The notes below the pieces were generated by a model. The model was not told the origin of the DNA. It worked only from the letters and a program-made list of their open reading frames with translations, and did no database searches. A stretch of 64,000 nucleotides of DNA, from positions 2,480,001 through 2,544,000 of the forward strand of contig JAZGTN010000098.1 in assembly GCA_037783415.1 (NCBI GenBank), in the 5' to 3' direction. The position numbers and the translations under genes are program-made. This stretch comes from Leptasterias polaris. Its lineage: Eukaryota; Echinodermata; Asteroidea; Forcipulatida; Asteriidae. Below, piece after piece: positions 21,875 to 34,731 of this stretch (its first letter is position 1; each line of letters opens with the position of its first letter).

Positions 21875-22927
21875 GTGAGTTTGATTTTACTTTTATCTTT
21901 CTTTTATTCCTAGCCTTAAGAGTAATTCCTTAAGTTCCTGAATTTAATATCAGATTGTCAATTTACATTTAGTTTTAACAATCACTGCATAGTTTCTGTT
22001 GTGTGAGGATATTGTTTTGGATTTGGAGTATTGAAATTCTAGAACAAAGTTCCTTTTAAAAGCTCTTATTTTGAATTGATAATTATTGACTTGTTGTTTT
22101 CCGTGCTCTTAACTTTTGAATGCTTGCAAAATGTCTTTTACATTTTGTCTCAGTATTATTTTGCTTTGAACTTGATTTATTTAATGTTGCTTTAATGTCT
22201 GCATTATTATTGTATTATGGAAATAGTACAGTACTCTTTTATTTCATTGCTTGAAAACTTTATTCAAAGTTAGTGTTTTCTATGTACAGTTTTTAAGATG
22301 CACTGCTTTATTTAATTTTGGTTGCATTGACCACCATGATAGTTTTGTATTTGAATTATCATTGATTTGAGTTTTATGCATTTATCTTTCTTTTAGTTTA
22401 CTGAAACTAAACATTTTAGTCAGTAATCATTTTGATCATAGTTTTGCTCTATGGTTTGATATATCTTTGATTTCACTTGTTTGCTTTTTTATACTTTGCA
22501 TTTACTTTTATTTGAGACTTCTTGAAAGTTTTAAGTAATATTGTACATAATAATTGTTGCTTAAAAGTTGAAGCAATTCTCCTATTTTTCATTGTTTATT
22601 CCAACTTCCTTATTTCATGGTATCAATGAGTCATTATTGTTCTATGAAATGTCTTGTACGTATAGATTAACACTTGCTATTTAAGAGAGTAATCCTTGAC
22701 TGTCCATCAGCCTTGGGCACTGGTCTGGGCAGAAGGTGTTACATCTTCACACCCATGGGAGACTGCCCTGACCAGTGTGAGATAAACATTCCCACAGTCT
22801 TTATTCACACTTACTTTATTTTTAGGATTAGTTGTTCCTTTCTTGTTAAAGGATTATAGGTTTTAGATTAAGTAGTTAATTTTAGTTTATTTCATATTTT
22901 TCAAGAATGGCATAGGATTAATTTTAG

Positions 22928-23086
22928 ACTTGGCCACTGGACACCGACAGAGGAAAGTTGTAAGATTTAACCTCCCAAGTTTCTTCGAGAAGTACACTTT
23001 GCCTCTGTCGGATATCTGCATTGGATTGCGCCAGCCCAGCTCATTTCACCATAGTTATTGTATATTCATCCCCTGTCCTGCTCTAG
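22928..23086 (+). repeat. 159-bp direct repeat, right copy
   Basis: Preceded directly by the acceptor-like ATTTTAG and followed by GAGGATTC. The 1,053 bp between the copies is AT-rich. Confidence 0.92.
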
Positions 23087-24032
23087 GAGGATTCAAAACA
23101 AGAGAGCCAGCAGGACAGCGAGACATCAACTTTAATCACATCTTTGTTCATCGTCGTCATCTTTATCTGGTTGCAACGAAAACAGTCATCCTGTCCCCTG
23201 ATCAAGGACAAGGAACTGTTTTCGCACCGCTTCATCAAGTCCCCCATCTTCAGCTTCAACGCCCCCTATCGTCATAGTATCAGCATCATCATCATCATCA
23301 TCGTCATAGTATCGTCATCTTCCAGTTATTCTTCATTTTCGCCGGGTGCGCCATCACATCCACGACTAAACAGATAGGCCATTCAATCATTTCTTATATT
23401 TGCATTGTTTAATTGTATTAGTTGTATAATTATTATTCTCTTCTGCTTTTATTGTCGAACCCCACATGGGTTCCTTTTAAACTTCTTTTCATATTGATTA
23501 TTGTCGAGACCCGCCAGGTTTCTCTTTCTCTTTTTTATCTGAGATATTATCATCATCTCATTTATAATGTATAATACAGCGTTTAAATCGCCTCTCCCTT
23601 TTATATGTAGTCGGGATTAGAATAAAACCTTTCACTATTTTTACAACACCACTAAACAGCGTGTCCCTTGTAAATTTATTGTGTTCCAGTAAAGAGTGCG
23701 CACCAGCCGTACTCAAACCTGTTACAAACTCAAACGACATTTTAGAATGATAACTATCATACAAAAGGGGAAATTTACCTGTAAAATGAAGACGGTGATG
23801 GAGTACATGTTACTGCTGTCTTTAAGGAATGGAATTATGGGAGCGCCCGGAACCTGACGTGGGGGCGCTCGTTATGATTTGAATATCAAAAGAATTAGTT
23901 AAAGGGATTGACCAAGAAGTGTATACAAATTAACGGGGGCATGTTTTATACCTGTCACACTTATAAATTCGGATATATACAATAAAAGTAACCTGTGATG
24001 ATTACAAGAGTGAAAATAACGTTTGCCAGTTT

Positions 24033-24411
24033 TTAAAGGCACTGAACACGTTTTGTAATTGTCAAAGACCAGTATTCTCACTTGGTGTATCCCAACATAA
24101 TATGCATAAAATAACAAGCCTGTGAAAATTTGGGCTCAATTGGTTATTGAAATTGCAAGAAAATGATGAAAGAAAAAACACCCTTGTTGTACAAATTAGT
24201 GTGCTTTCAGATAGGAATAAAAGGCTTCTGGCCAGAAGTCTGTTATTATTTTAGTGAGAAATTACCTCTTTCTCAAAAACTACGTTACTTTAGAGGGAGT
24301 CGTTTTTCACGATGTTTTATACTATCAACAGCTCTCCGTTGCTCGTTACCAAGTAAGTTTTTATGCTAATATATATTTTGAGTAATTACCAAACGTGTAC
24401 AGTGCCTTTAA
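24033..24411. mobile_element. TTAA-flanked MITE, copy 1
   Basis: Terminal inverted repeats TTAAAGGCACTGAACACG with TTAA at both ends, 379 bp. A close copy is at 60249-60624. The TTAA target suggests a piggyBac- or Kolobok-mobilised element. Confidence 0.88.
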
Positions 24412-24781
24412 GACAGTTTTCCGATCAACGCTTAACAATCATGACCTCAGACATAATTAAAAGAAAGAAACGACCAATTGAGTTTGAATTGTATGTGTTG
24501 CAATGAGTCTTAACTCATGAAAACGCACAACACCTTTGTTTGAGTTTTCCTCCCACATTAACTTAAGACTAAACACATCTTCATCGTAATCTTTTTACAT
24601 GTATCTTGATGCCTACTGTAAACAAAAATATGATTACGGAGCAAAGCACTTTTGCGGTTAGTTCCTTGGTTTCATATAAACCAGATTATATTAATACAAT
24701 GTTCACTGTATCATGGGGTGAGAATTTCTGTGAAACTACCATGTGTAAATTCACTTTTGAGTAGTGGTGGTTCTGAGAAGA

Positions 24782-25112
24782 ACCGGAGGTATGACAACTC
24801 GACGTTCCGATCAACTCGACGTTCCGACGTCCGGCAGCCAAAAGGCACTTTTTACCTGAACCTTGCAGCGGAGGATATATAACAGGTTTTGATTGATCCA
24901 TGTTCAGTAGACCTTGTTTAAACAGAATCTGCATGATGACACCCTGTGAAGTTTGGGCAATTCGAGATATGACAACTCGACATTCCGATCAGTACGGCTT
25001 TGACAACTCGACGTTCCGATCAGTACGGGTTTGACAACTCGACATTCCGATCAGTACGGGTTTGACAACTCGACATTCCGATCAGTACGGGTTTGACAAC
25101 TCGACGTTCTGA
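24782..25112 (+). repeat. 31-bp tandem repeat (GACAACTCGACxTTCCGATCAG)
   Basis: Five consecutive 31-bp units at 24967-25112, plus related units at 24795-24830. No variable spacers, so not CRISPR-like. Confidence 0.9.
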
Positions 25113-25140
25113 TCAGATTTTGTAACAAAGTATCTTCTTA

Positions 25141-25211
25141 CGCCTAAAGTTTGGCATAACTTATTAGAAGAATGGTTCAAAACGGTTGACGGATCTGTCA
25201 AACTTTAGGCG
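25141..25211. repeat. Short foldback
   Basis: CGCCTAAAGTTTG and CAAACTTTAGGCG are inverted about 45 bp apart. Confidence 0.8.
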
Positions 25212-25219
25212 TACAAAAG

Positions 25220-26298
25220 GAATCAACTAAGTTATGTCATGTATTACATGGAATAATACAAAACTGCTTGAAAGCTTTTTAGGTTACTTCTTTCTCCCTT
25301 TTTCGGGATTCTGTAAGCAGAACCCAGAGAAGGAAAAAAACTAAACAAAGAATTTCAAAGAGCTATATTTAAACTTTTGATGCAACTCTATCTATTCGTA
25401 AACGACGATAAACATGCAATTATTGCCTAAATCTACAAACGTTTCTGATAACCTCTCCAATCTTAACTCAGGTCGTTTGCAGTTCTTCCGGTTAATATGA
25501 TTTTACAACTGGTATGAGTGAAATGTTGAAAATAACGCAAGCGCAAGATCATAAAAAACCTCACCGATAACCACTATGCTTACATAGTACAAGACTTTAA
25601 ATTGAAACATTATCTAAACAGCATGAAATTAATGCATACATCTCCAAACATTTCTAATAACCTTATTAAGCACTTAAACAAGGTGCTACCCCTATACGTG
25701 TACCCTTTTGCACATTATTATACTGTGTGCTCAGTGATTGTATAACTTATTACAGATGATACTGACAACATTCAAAGCCAAATTTACAGTCACAAATATA
25801 TATCTGGACCCAATTTCAAAGAGCTGCTTTACAACAACAAAAGGTCAATCACGACAAAATTATGATTACCAAGAAAAGATTACCAGCCGAAATATCATGT
25901 CAAATTTACCATCTGTTATTGGTATCCTGCCTATTAATGCTTGGCATATTTTTCAAGGGAAGGTTTCTGCTTTAAGCAGCTCCTTTAAACTGGGCATTGC
26001 TGGGCTTGTGTACTTTGAAGCGCAAAACCCTTAAACAACTCCATGCATACTTTCCGTATGGAGTGCCCATCGGACACAAATCATTCTCTTTTGTGGTACA
26101 CATTACCCGAACAATTATGATTACTCAATCTGTCGTGAAATCTGGGGAGGTATATCCTAGATAATTAGGATGCCTCATCATATTCTCCACCAGGGCGGGA
26201 CAATGGAATTTGCATGGAACTAAACTTTCATTGCAACAGCTAGGTTTATGTTCGTCTGATCGACAGAAATGTTTACCCCTTTGTCAAGGATAATGATT
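25220..26298. other. Non-genic region downstream of GPCR copy 1
   Basis: No coding frame with recognisable features. Confidence 0.45.
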
Positions 26299-27246
26299 TT
26301 ACGTGGTTAGACTTAAATCAACTGATTCAGCTTGTCCACGCCGAAAGCAAAATACGCCAAACACAGCTTTTCGAAACTGACGGTACTTGAACGAGTAGAT
26401 CACTGGATTAACGCATGAATTGGTTGCTACCATCGCAACAGACAGCAGGTAATACCACTCGTTGAATTCAAGCTTCCAACCAAGATTAAACATAAAGAAG
26501 ATGACCTGGTTGGGTGTCCAGCAGATCAAAAACGTGATAAAAACGATCAGAAGCATCTTGAAAGTGTTGCGTCTTGCCCGTAGGAGGGACTCGGCCATGT
26601 CCGGCGCGTTTGCTCCACCGGGAAGATGTGCGGCTGGTGCCGGGCCGACGCGGGCTGCTCCTCGCTTTATCTCCACACTGATGCGAATATAGGCGAAGAG
26701 CATCACAGCAACTGGGATGACATACTGCACGGTTGCTGTTAGCACACCGATCGCCTTGGATCCGGGTATGGAAACACATGTGCCACTTTGCTCCTCAAAA
26801 ATCAACATGAGGTAGCTCTTAATAGCGGCAGCAAAAAGCCAGCACAGTATCATGGCTACAGCTATCTTCAGCCGTGCCCATGTCGCGAATGCTGCCTGGT
26901 ACTTGAAGGGGTAGACGATGGCGAAATATCGCTCCATGGTCAGTACCAATAGGTTAAAAGATGACATCACGAAGAAGAAAAATAGAGCAAAGTTAGAGAT
27001 CCAGACATGACAGAGGAACCAGCCCAGTCCGTTGTCGGGAAGTGGTACAGGTAAGGGGATCTCACTCTTAAGCAATGTCACTGTAGCTCCTAAGAAATCA
27101 ATCACTGCTTGATGAAAGATGAAGGCATTTGTACGAGTCTGCACGGCTGGTACTTTCCAGATGATAAAACATACCATACCGTTGCCCATGATTCCCAGAA
27201 CTCCAACGACAATCCTGTAAATACGAAGACAAAGTATTTCCTCCAT
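26299..27246 (-). CDS. Intronless class A (rhodopsin-type) GPCR, copy 1
   Basis: Seven-transmembrane receptor of 315 residues; ligand unknown. The start is ATG 27246 (MEEILCLRIY), which lines up with the starts of the two sister genes. The N-terminus is only about 10 residues with no glycosylation sequon. Seen motifs: GN in TM1; D in TM2 (AVIDFLG); Cys before TM3 (GWFLCHVW) and Cys in ECL2 (SGTCVSIP), a likely disulfide pair; ERY in place of DRY (TMERYFAIVYP); CWTP in TM6; NPVIY in TM7 followed by a basic KYRQFRK tail. ICL3 is rich in Ala, Pro and Arg. The middle two thirds is almost identical to the copy at 57132-58088. Class is certain; the ligand family cannot be assigned by eye. Confidence 0.88.
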   Translation of the reverse strand: MEEILCLRIYRIVVGVLGIMGNGMVCFIIWKVPAVQTRTNAFIFHQAVIDFLGATVTLLKSEIPLPVPLPDNGLGWFLCHVWISNFALFFFFVMSSFNLLVLTMERYFAIVYPFKYQAAFATWARLKIAVAMILCWLFAAAIKSYLMLIFEEQSGTCVSIPGSKAIGVLTATVQYVIPVAVMLFAYIRISVEIKRGAARVGPAPAAHLPGGANAPDMAESLLRARRNTFKMLLIVFITFLICWTPNQVIFFMFNLGWKLEFNEWYYLLSVAMVATNSCVNPVIYSFKYRQFRKAVFGVFCFRRGQAESVDLSLTT

Positions 27247-27865
27247 GCCTACCGCTTCCATTGGACAGGAATTGCTTTTCGAGTTAGTGCCAGTACGTGT
27301 TTTGGGTTGTAGCGTATATAGGAGATAATTAACATATAAAAATGGCTCTACCAATCCACAAAGAATGTAAAAAAAACAAAAACAAAACCTGGAAGATAAC
27401 AAAAACCCATTAGAAAACTTGTTTTCTAAGAGTCTTTTTCGATGTGTTCTATGTCTGTAAAGCTAATAAGTGGCACTTTTTTCCTTTCGTTTCCAGTGAC
27501 AGTGCTTATAAGAATAATAACAAACATAAAATACCTTGACCTTCAAGTTAAAAATTGACTTGTTGAAAACAGTTAATTGAGCACTTGAAATCATCGACCG
27601 ATGTATAATCCTTAATGTCAAAGGAGTATCCACATTTTATGGTATGCACATTAGGAGAGGCAATGGCTGTAATTAAAAGGATAGGACAAGGTCACATTAA
27701 ACTTATCGGTTTTGGAATATTTAATAAAACCGTGAAGTGCTGTAAGGCTGCACTGCACGAGTTTTTCCCCCCTACTCATTCCCTCCTTCTTCTCGATAAC
27801 TCCTACAAAGAAAGTCAGAGATAGATATTTTACACAATTTCTTTAAACTTCACACACACACACAA

Positions 27866-28035
27866 GTGTGTAACAGCCTGCAATCGTGGCTCCTTTGTTC
27901 AACTCTTTGTGATAGCAACCGTGGACCACAATGCTTTCCTTTGTGATAGCAACCGTGGTCCTATTGTCCTCTTTTGTTATAGGTCCCCGGTTTGAATGTG
28001 GTTACCTACTCACACACACACACACACACACACAT
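27866..28035. repeat. Inverted partner of 11693-11862
   Basis: CTTTGTGATAGCAACCGTGG occurs twice, flanked by (CA)n tracts on both sides. Confidence 0.85.
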
Positions 28036-28462
28036 AAAGGTACATTTTCGTAGTTACAAGGGATTTTCATTATCAGTAAAATACGTCATAATAATGGCCT
28101 AAGCAACTTAGCAAATGCTGCTTAGATATGACCCAAATTTGACATTTTCTTTAGGTCGAAACCGGAAGCTGAAGCGATTGAATATTTCCAAGCCTCGTTT
28201 TGAAGTCAGGAGCCATAGTGGTGAGATTTTAAAGAATGTTTTGTAAGGTAAGTATTCTTTGACATAAACCATGTAAAATTGAGATCGATGACGTCACCAT
28301 ACTGCGGCTTGATGAAAATACTTTCAATTCCATTTGAGAACGGCAAAAGATGATATTTAAACACAGTACATACTTTTTATTTTCTCTATGTTTATAATTG
28401 TTGTAATATTGCCCACACAACAAGAAGGAATAGAAATGATTTGTTTGCATAGAACGTCCACC

Positions 28463-28932
28463 TATGGTGTTCCATATGTGCCACTCCTTTCCGTCGCCTT
28501 TTCAATTTTGTCCGTCGCCTTTTCAATTTTGTCCGTCGCCTTTTCAATTTTGTCCGTCGCCTTTTCAATTTTTCAAGCGCATTTTTTTCTGAATCGGCCA
28601 CGTGACCGTCACATGATGACCATGTGATGATTTGTTGGCAAAGAAAAATGATTGGATACCTCAACCATACTGTCTATGTACAGGCTTTGCTTAGTAAATC
28701 AAGAATGGAACTGAAAAAGGATATTATCGTAGTTATCTAGTCTCGACTGTGGATGAAGCAACGTACATGTATACATTTTGGCAACTGCGGTATGCCTCCC
28801 AAAGGTCGAATTTCCTTCGGAGTCATGTGATAGTCACCTGGTAGTCACGTGGACCCACGATGGAAAAATTGAAAAGGCGACGGAAAAAATTGAAAAGGCG
28901 ACGGAAAGGAGTGGCACATATGGAACACCATA
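28463..28932. mobile_element. Foldback element with 21-bp internal repeats
   Basis: Arms begin TATGGTGTTCCATATG and are inverted at the right end, with TA at both edges. The left arm holds four 21-bp units (GTCCGTCGCCTTTTCAATTTT), the right arm about two inverted ones. CACGTGAC-type motifs are paired in the loop. Confidence 0.88.
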
Positions 28933-29029
28933 GTATAGTGACGGGTTCTTTTGAAGCACTTCTTGAATGATGTTTTATTTTCGTTTTGGTCAAACAATTA
29001 AGTGGCTTTTTACAAAGGGCCATGATAAA

Positions 29030-32000
29030 ATAATTTGAATGTTATGCACAAGCAGTAGCCCTTGGACATGTATCTCTCCCATTCGTACGAACTTTTTATT
29101 TTCATTTAAAAAAGTGTATAACTTAAGTATCTCTCCTTTGAAGTGCAAGCGATCGCAGAAGTTGAATACAATTAATGGTTAATACAAATGATTTTGTTTG
29201 TGTGTGTTGGGGGGGGGGGGGGGTCATTTACTTTTGTTGCTCATTAAACAGCACATACAATCTCAAGGTTGACATAATGGTTATCAGAACGAACGTCCGG
29301 TGAAACTACAGTTGACGTGCTGGTGTGGCTGGAGATTCTGTCCCCCCATCAGGGGCGTCAATCCGTCTCGAAATGTGGGGGGGACAGCATGATCATTACG
29401 GCGTGGGGTCCAGGGGCCCGCTTAAGGGCCCTTGGCGGGGGTTCAGGGAATCAGGGGGCGGAGCTCCCTGAAGCTGGAGGGTTTTAGTATGTCTGAATGG
29501 CCTAGACAAGCTCGCCATAAATATTTATACTTGGTTCAGAGAACGAGAAACACTAATAAATTCCCAACATACACGATATATTAATCTTATATACTTGAAT
29601 CACACACAAACTTTTAATCTTCCACCATCTCCATCTCCATCCCTCCCCCGTTTGCCGATGGACAATATTCATGTTAACTGGAGTCCCTGTGAATTTTGAA
29701 TTCTTCAACGTCTCTTCTTTGATACCGATGAATCTTAAAACATTTTTTTTAAAAAGTTGAATGACCAACTCCCAGCATACTTGTTAGATTTGCACCATTG
29801 ACAGCAACTGCGTGCCCAGGATTAGGTCTTAGGGGAACAGAAAAACAACGAATGTAATGGGTGGGGGCCCAGGAGCCAGCGTACGGCCCCTGGTGGGGTC
29901 CAAGGGCGAAGCTCCATTGGGGGTCCAGGGGCCGCAAAGCCTCCAGGAGGGTTCGGTTTTGGAGGGTGAAAAATCAAACTTCCATACGCCCCCCGAAAAG
30001 AGAGAAAAGGGCACACTTTTTAAGCACTTTTGATCTATATTGTTCTAACTGGAAAAATGTATGTAATACAATACAATTTTACCCCCACACATCAACTAGA
30101 CCGAGTATGCATATGGATGATTCTTGAATAAGAATAATACGGCAAACCCAGATGCTATCGATAATCCTTTGTTTTGCGAAAGTGGCGTTACATAATAATT
30201 AATAATCTATATCAGATTGCTGTTTAAAAATGCAATGCAAAGTTTAACTTTGGCATGAATTTGACGTGTAATTTGGAAAGGGTAGGATTGCATGCCTTTT
30301 CAATACCTGCACATAATTTTAAAAAAAATGTGGAAAGGAAGCAACACGTGATGACATGCTTTTGGATCTGGTCGGTGCATGTTAGGTTTCATGCATATTC
30401 ATTAAAAACATCGTGGGTAAAAAACAAGTACAATCCGGCGCTTTTCAAAATCAGGTGCAGTATTATCTTTACACTTCTCCGGCAATCCCTTGGAAAGGGG
30501 AAACAACACGTGAATGCCGGAACGACGAACAAATTGACACATTGGTTTTATGTTTATGAAATGTAATTGTTGGAAATTAAATGTTAAACATTTACAATTG
30601 AGATACATGTATCATAGAAGGGTAATTTTGGGAGAAAGAAAAACAAAAATGCGAATGGGAATATGCCGCCGGGGAAAAAAACCCTAAAGACACACTTTTG
30701 CGAATTTTCTCCTTACCCTGTCTCTTTTTCCTTCTCCTTCTTTTTGTTCTTATTTTTTCGGGGATCCTCTTGGGAGATCTCCATACCCCAGAGTAACAGG
30801 AAACCATAACGTTTAGACTTGAAACTTTGGACAATTTTGATGTCAATGATAACTGTGAAAGTTCAGCCGGAAAGTAAGCGTCGTCGCTGTTGCATGCAAT
30901 ACACATTATAGTGCGTAAAGCATTGAACATAGGCCTACATGTACATATTAGGCAACAAATAAAAGAATAAATGTTCAGTTTCCGGTTACATGCCATTTTA
31001 AAATAGGCTCGATAGGTCGGAAAGTTGTTTTTTTGTTTGCGTTTGGCAAGTGTGAAAAAATACCCTACTTGCCCGATTCAACTCAACCAGAAACTAACAG
31101 CGAGAACAGCGAGTGAAAAAAAACTGCTCCGAAATAAATCAAAGACCTCTTCAGTATACTTTAAACTCACATGAGGTACGCAGGAGATGTTTGTGGTTAA
31201 TATGGAGGTATGATTGTGTCAGATATGTTTAAAAAAATATATAAATTTTCGGCTAAAAGGATGCCCCATATCGTCCGCTTGCGACTTCGGTTGAGTCCAC
31301 TCGCGTTCATCTGTCGAGCGCAATCAACATATTTGCACAACGAATTTGACAAACTCTGTAAGTTTGGCAGCTGAATCTGCTGATTCGGAATACTGCGCGC
31401 AATCTGCTGATTGTGCCAACTGGTAGAATGCGCTCAACGTGCACCGTCGTGTACACACGTGCGCGCCGTTTCGCTGGGTACTTGTACACAAAATCATGAG
31501 ACTCAAATCACGGAGATATCGGTAAAGTCGTCTTGATGTGTTCTGTTTTTTTAGTTCAATTTCGTTAAAAACATGTTAAGTTGGTCAAAGTATATCAGAT
31601 ACATGAGTTTAAAAAAAAACTGATGGGACATTATATTTGATATAGTGTCCCCCACCCTTCAAAAAGTGGGGGGGGGGGGGGGGGGGGGGGGGACGTGTCC
31701 CCCCGTCCCCCCAGGATTGACGCCCATGCCCCCCATGCGGCAAACTGTGTGCAAATTTCTCCTGGTAGCGCCCTCTTTGAATCTTCCTTCTTCATCCCAT
31801 GTTAATTTCCCGTATGGGGAACAGAGTCTCTGGGGGACAGATTTCCCTAGGGAAAGATTCAAATGAGCAAGCGGTATCTTGGGTTGAATCGCCTTCATCG
31901 ACTGATCCTATTTCAGTTCGAATAATATTTGTGTCACAGGTTTGTTGTAAATACTTTTAGACAGAAATCTGAGAAATTATTTACTTTAACCTTGAATGGA

Positions 32001-33299
32001 AGCTTTAATTTTGGTAATATTCATAGTTGAAAAATAGGCCAAAATCGAAATAATCACAAGGGGTAAGAACAGCATTTTGTAAGTTGCGATTTTAAGCTCT
32101 AAAACTATAGAGTTATAGCTCAACCGATCGTCGGTGATGCATTTCTATTTGCTTTGACCTATATTAAAATACCAACTTTCAATAAGACAGTTGAGATTTG
32201 CGGACTCTATTGTCTCCATAAAAGTCTTCCCCTGAGTTATAAACAGCACCCTGAAAAATGCATTAGTTAAATCCTTGAATCCATTTGTATTGACCATGTA
32301 GGGCAAACCTGCATCGGTCCTTTTGTTTCCAGATAGATTAAAACAATAATGGTAAATAGACTAAGCTTTGTGAACGAGACACATTGTCTGACTTTCCTTT
32401 CATTAGGCCTACGTTCAGTTTCTGGGCTTCCATCATTGATTATTTTCATTTTAACAAGATTATTGAATATTGTACGATAGTCTTGGATAAAGGTTGCCTC
32501 AGTTTGTTAACATTATTTTCATTGAATTTTGTTTTATTATTACAAATCCTCGGACGTAAAAATTATCTAACAGGGCTGCCGGCAAACTAAAGGCGACTTT
32601 AAAAAGCATTATTTTTGTTTTGAAGTTGCTCTCTTTCCAAGAACAATCTACGGTTAGAAACAAAAAGGACAGAACAATGTATACATCTTCCATTTACCAG
32701 ACTGCCAATCTGATCGCGAATATAAATTATACCTTACATGGTAGGGTGTTAGAAAAAGCACAGATAAAGGCAACTTTGTCGACATTTTTAATGGACCTAT
32801 TATTGTCGACGAGGAAAGGACAAAAGTGTCTTTGTCTCCGTTCGTTTGTAGTAAAAACGTCACCAAAAAGAGTCGCAGAGTTCTAAGTAAACTATAGGTT
32901 TGTGGATGAGATGCATGCATATTAAAAATGAAGAAAATATAAAGTCTAAGAACTCCCGAGGCTCGCACCACCATGCCCCATATCGAGCACTAAATGCATT
33001 TAATATATATTTTGTAACGGCTGCTTTATATACACCAACCTTCGACCTCTCGTTTGTTTTAATCCACGAATTCTCGATAAATATATGGCACTTGGCTCTC
33101 ACTTATCGGCAGAAAGATTCTTGAGAGTAAGATGTCATTTTTAAGTGACACATAATGTAATTTTTTTGTACGAGGCCGAAGTGGTTCTGCATGTGGAGGG
33201 TATAGCGGCAGTAAATATTGGCAAAGGAATCAAAACGCGATGCGTGTACCGCCAATCAAACAACAATGATTATTGTGTGATTTTTGTGTATCTCAGCTT
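29030..33299. other. Non-genic region with GC-rich repeat remnants
   Basis: Contains GGGGTCCAGGGGCC-type repeat fragments at 29380-29500 and 29860-29960, G tracts at about 29209-29223 and 31669-31692, and the word ATTGACGCCCATG at about 31717 (again at about 39499). No gene recognised. Confidence 0.5.
31725..31860. repeat. Dispersed repeat shared with 63318-63450
   Basis: Shared words: CGGCAAACTGTGTxCAAA, TAGCGCCCTCTTT, GGGGGACA. The right end (AAGATTCAAA) is inverted relative to TTTGAATCTT. Confidence 0.7.
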
Positions 33300-34007
33300 A
33301 TAGACTGTGCAAGTCTCGCGCGTATCCGAACGAGAAAACACGTCAAACGAAGAACATTTTTATTTCTGAAATCAAATCTTTGTTTTAAATTATATCTCAT
33401 GACAAAATCTGAACAACAAAAATAAATCATACAATTTTATGAAATTAGTTTTAGCTTAAAAAAAAAATAAGCCAAAGTGTGTTAATTATTATTAAAAACA
33501 AATTAAAACTCTGGGACAAGGATGCTTTTTTGATGTTAACTTTTTAGAAACCCCTTACGCAGATTCGTGAAGGTCAAACGGGTTTTAAATTGACCCGTAT
33601 CGCAGTTTAAAGAAGAATGCCGACGCCTCAACACCATAGACTGCAATGAAAAGGGTTCGCTTTGCAATTACAGCATCTGGCGATTATAATCGCGCATCCA
33701 AAACAAGCTTTTACATAAGTTTTATGATCGGAGGTGAGCACAAAATTCTTAATTTTTTGCAATAACCGGAAGCTGAGGTCAAGTTTAATTCTCGGGTTTT
33801 CTTCGTTATATTGTTGAATTGGTTTTACTTTCATATTTTGTTATCACTTAGTATTACATTCCCAACAACATGTATAATTTTCTAGGTCATAAACTACGTT
33901 AAACTAAAATAATTGACGAAACAAAATCTCGCCCACGTAAAACTCCATATGGTTGGGACCACTATGGTCCCGGAAGTTCGAATGCGCGCGAGACTTGCAC
34001 AGTCTAT
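33300..34007. mobile_element. 708-bp element with inverted ends
   Basis: Left end ATAGACTGTGCAAGTCTCGC; the right end is its reverse complement, with arms of about 32 bp and two or three mismatches. No ORF of note inside. Confidence 0.75.
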
Positions 34008-34023
34008 TGTCACCAGGTGACAT

Positions 34024-34383
34024 TTTAATATAAATAATAATATAATAACCAGTTCTTATATAAATAGCGCATTTCACAATAACGTCTCAATGCGCTTTAC
34101 ATTAGTGCCCTGGTCATTGGGCCAATAACATTCCTTTAATCTTTCTCAGCTCCCTGGGGAGTATACAGCCCGAGCTGCCGTGGCGCTTAGAAGGCCTTTT
34201 CAAACACAATATCAACCTCTACCCTTGCAGGTACCCATTTATACCCCTGGGTGAAGAGAAGCAATTATAGCAAAGTGTCTTGCTCAAGGACACAAGCGTC
34301 ATGACCGGGACTCGAACCCACACCCCGATGACTAAACCACCAGAACTTGAATCCGATGATCTAAACCACTCGGCCATGACACC
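34024..34383 (-). mobile_element. tRNA-Leu-derived SINE, copy A
   Basis: The tRNA-like head is at 34299-34381 on the minus strand (GGCCGAGTGG; GGTTCGAGTCCCGGTC), followed by a body with CTTGAGCAAGACACTTTGCT and CTCCCCAGGGAGCTGA and an AT-rich tail. A 26-bp piece of the head is repeated three times at 34360-34435. Confidence 0.88.
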
Positions 34384-34731
34384 CTGCGACAACTCGGCCA
34401 TGACACCCTGCGACAACTCGGCTATGACACCCTTTTGACAACATTTTTTTAAGGCGAAGCCGAGTGAAATGGAAAAGCCAATTTTCATCGAGTGTATATA
34501 ATAGTCTGCTACAATGTATCACTTCTCTTGATGAAGAATACACTTCATGCCAGCAAAAAGTCAAGTTGGTGTCTCTTCTGTAAATATTGCAATGTCATTA
34601 ATTATCTTCTACACAGTGACGTAGTACATAGGAATGGTTGGAGCTGGTCGACGCATAACATAAACAGACACGAGTATACAGAACGAAAACACTGAATGAT
34701 TATTTAATTTGGACTCAGTATCGCTCGGTCT

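Larger units (their letters stand above)
21168..23840 (+). repeat. Direct repeat pair flanking a 2.5-kb segment
   Basis: 21168-21234 and 23779-23844 share TGTAAAATGAAGAC, GTGATGGAGTACATGTTACT and AAGGAATGGAATTATGG at about 90% identity. They may bound an inserted or duplicated segment. Confidence 0.6.

Noticed and set aside
24967..25112. CRISPR-like regular array
   Set aside because: Units are contiguous with no unique spacers, and the genome is eukaryotic.
25738..26034. 98-codon open frame upstream of GPCR copy 1
   Set aside because: No motif, AT-rich composition, no splice signals that fit a neighbour.
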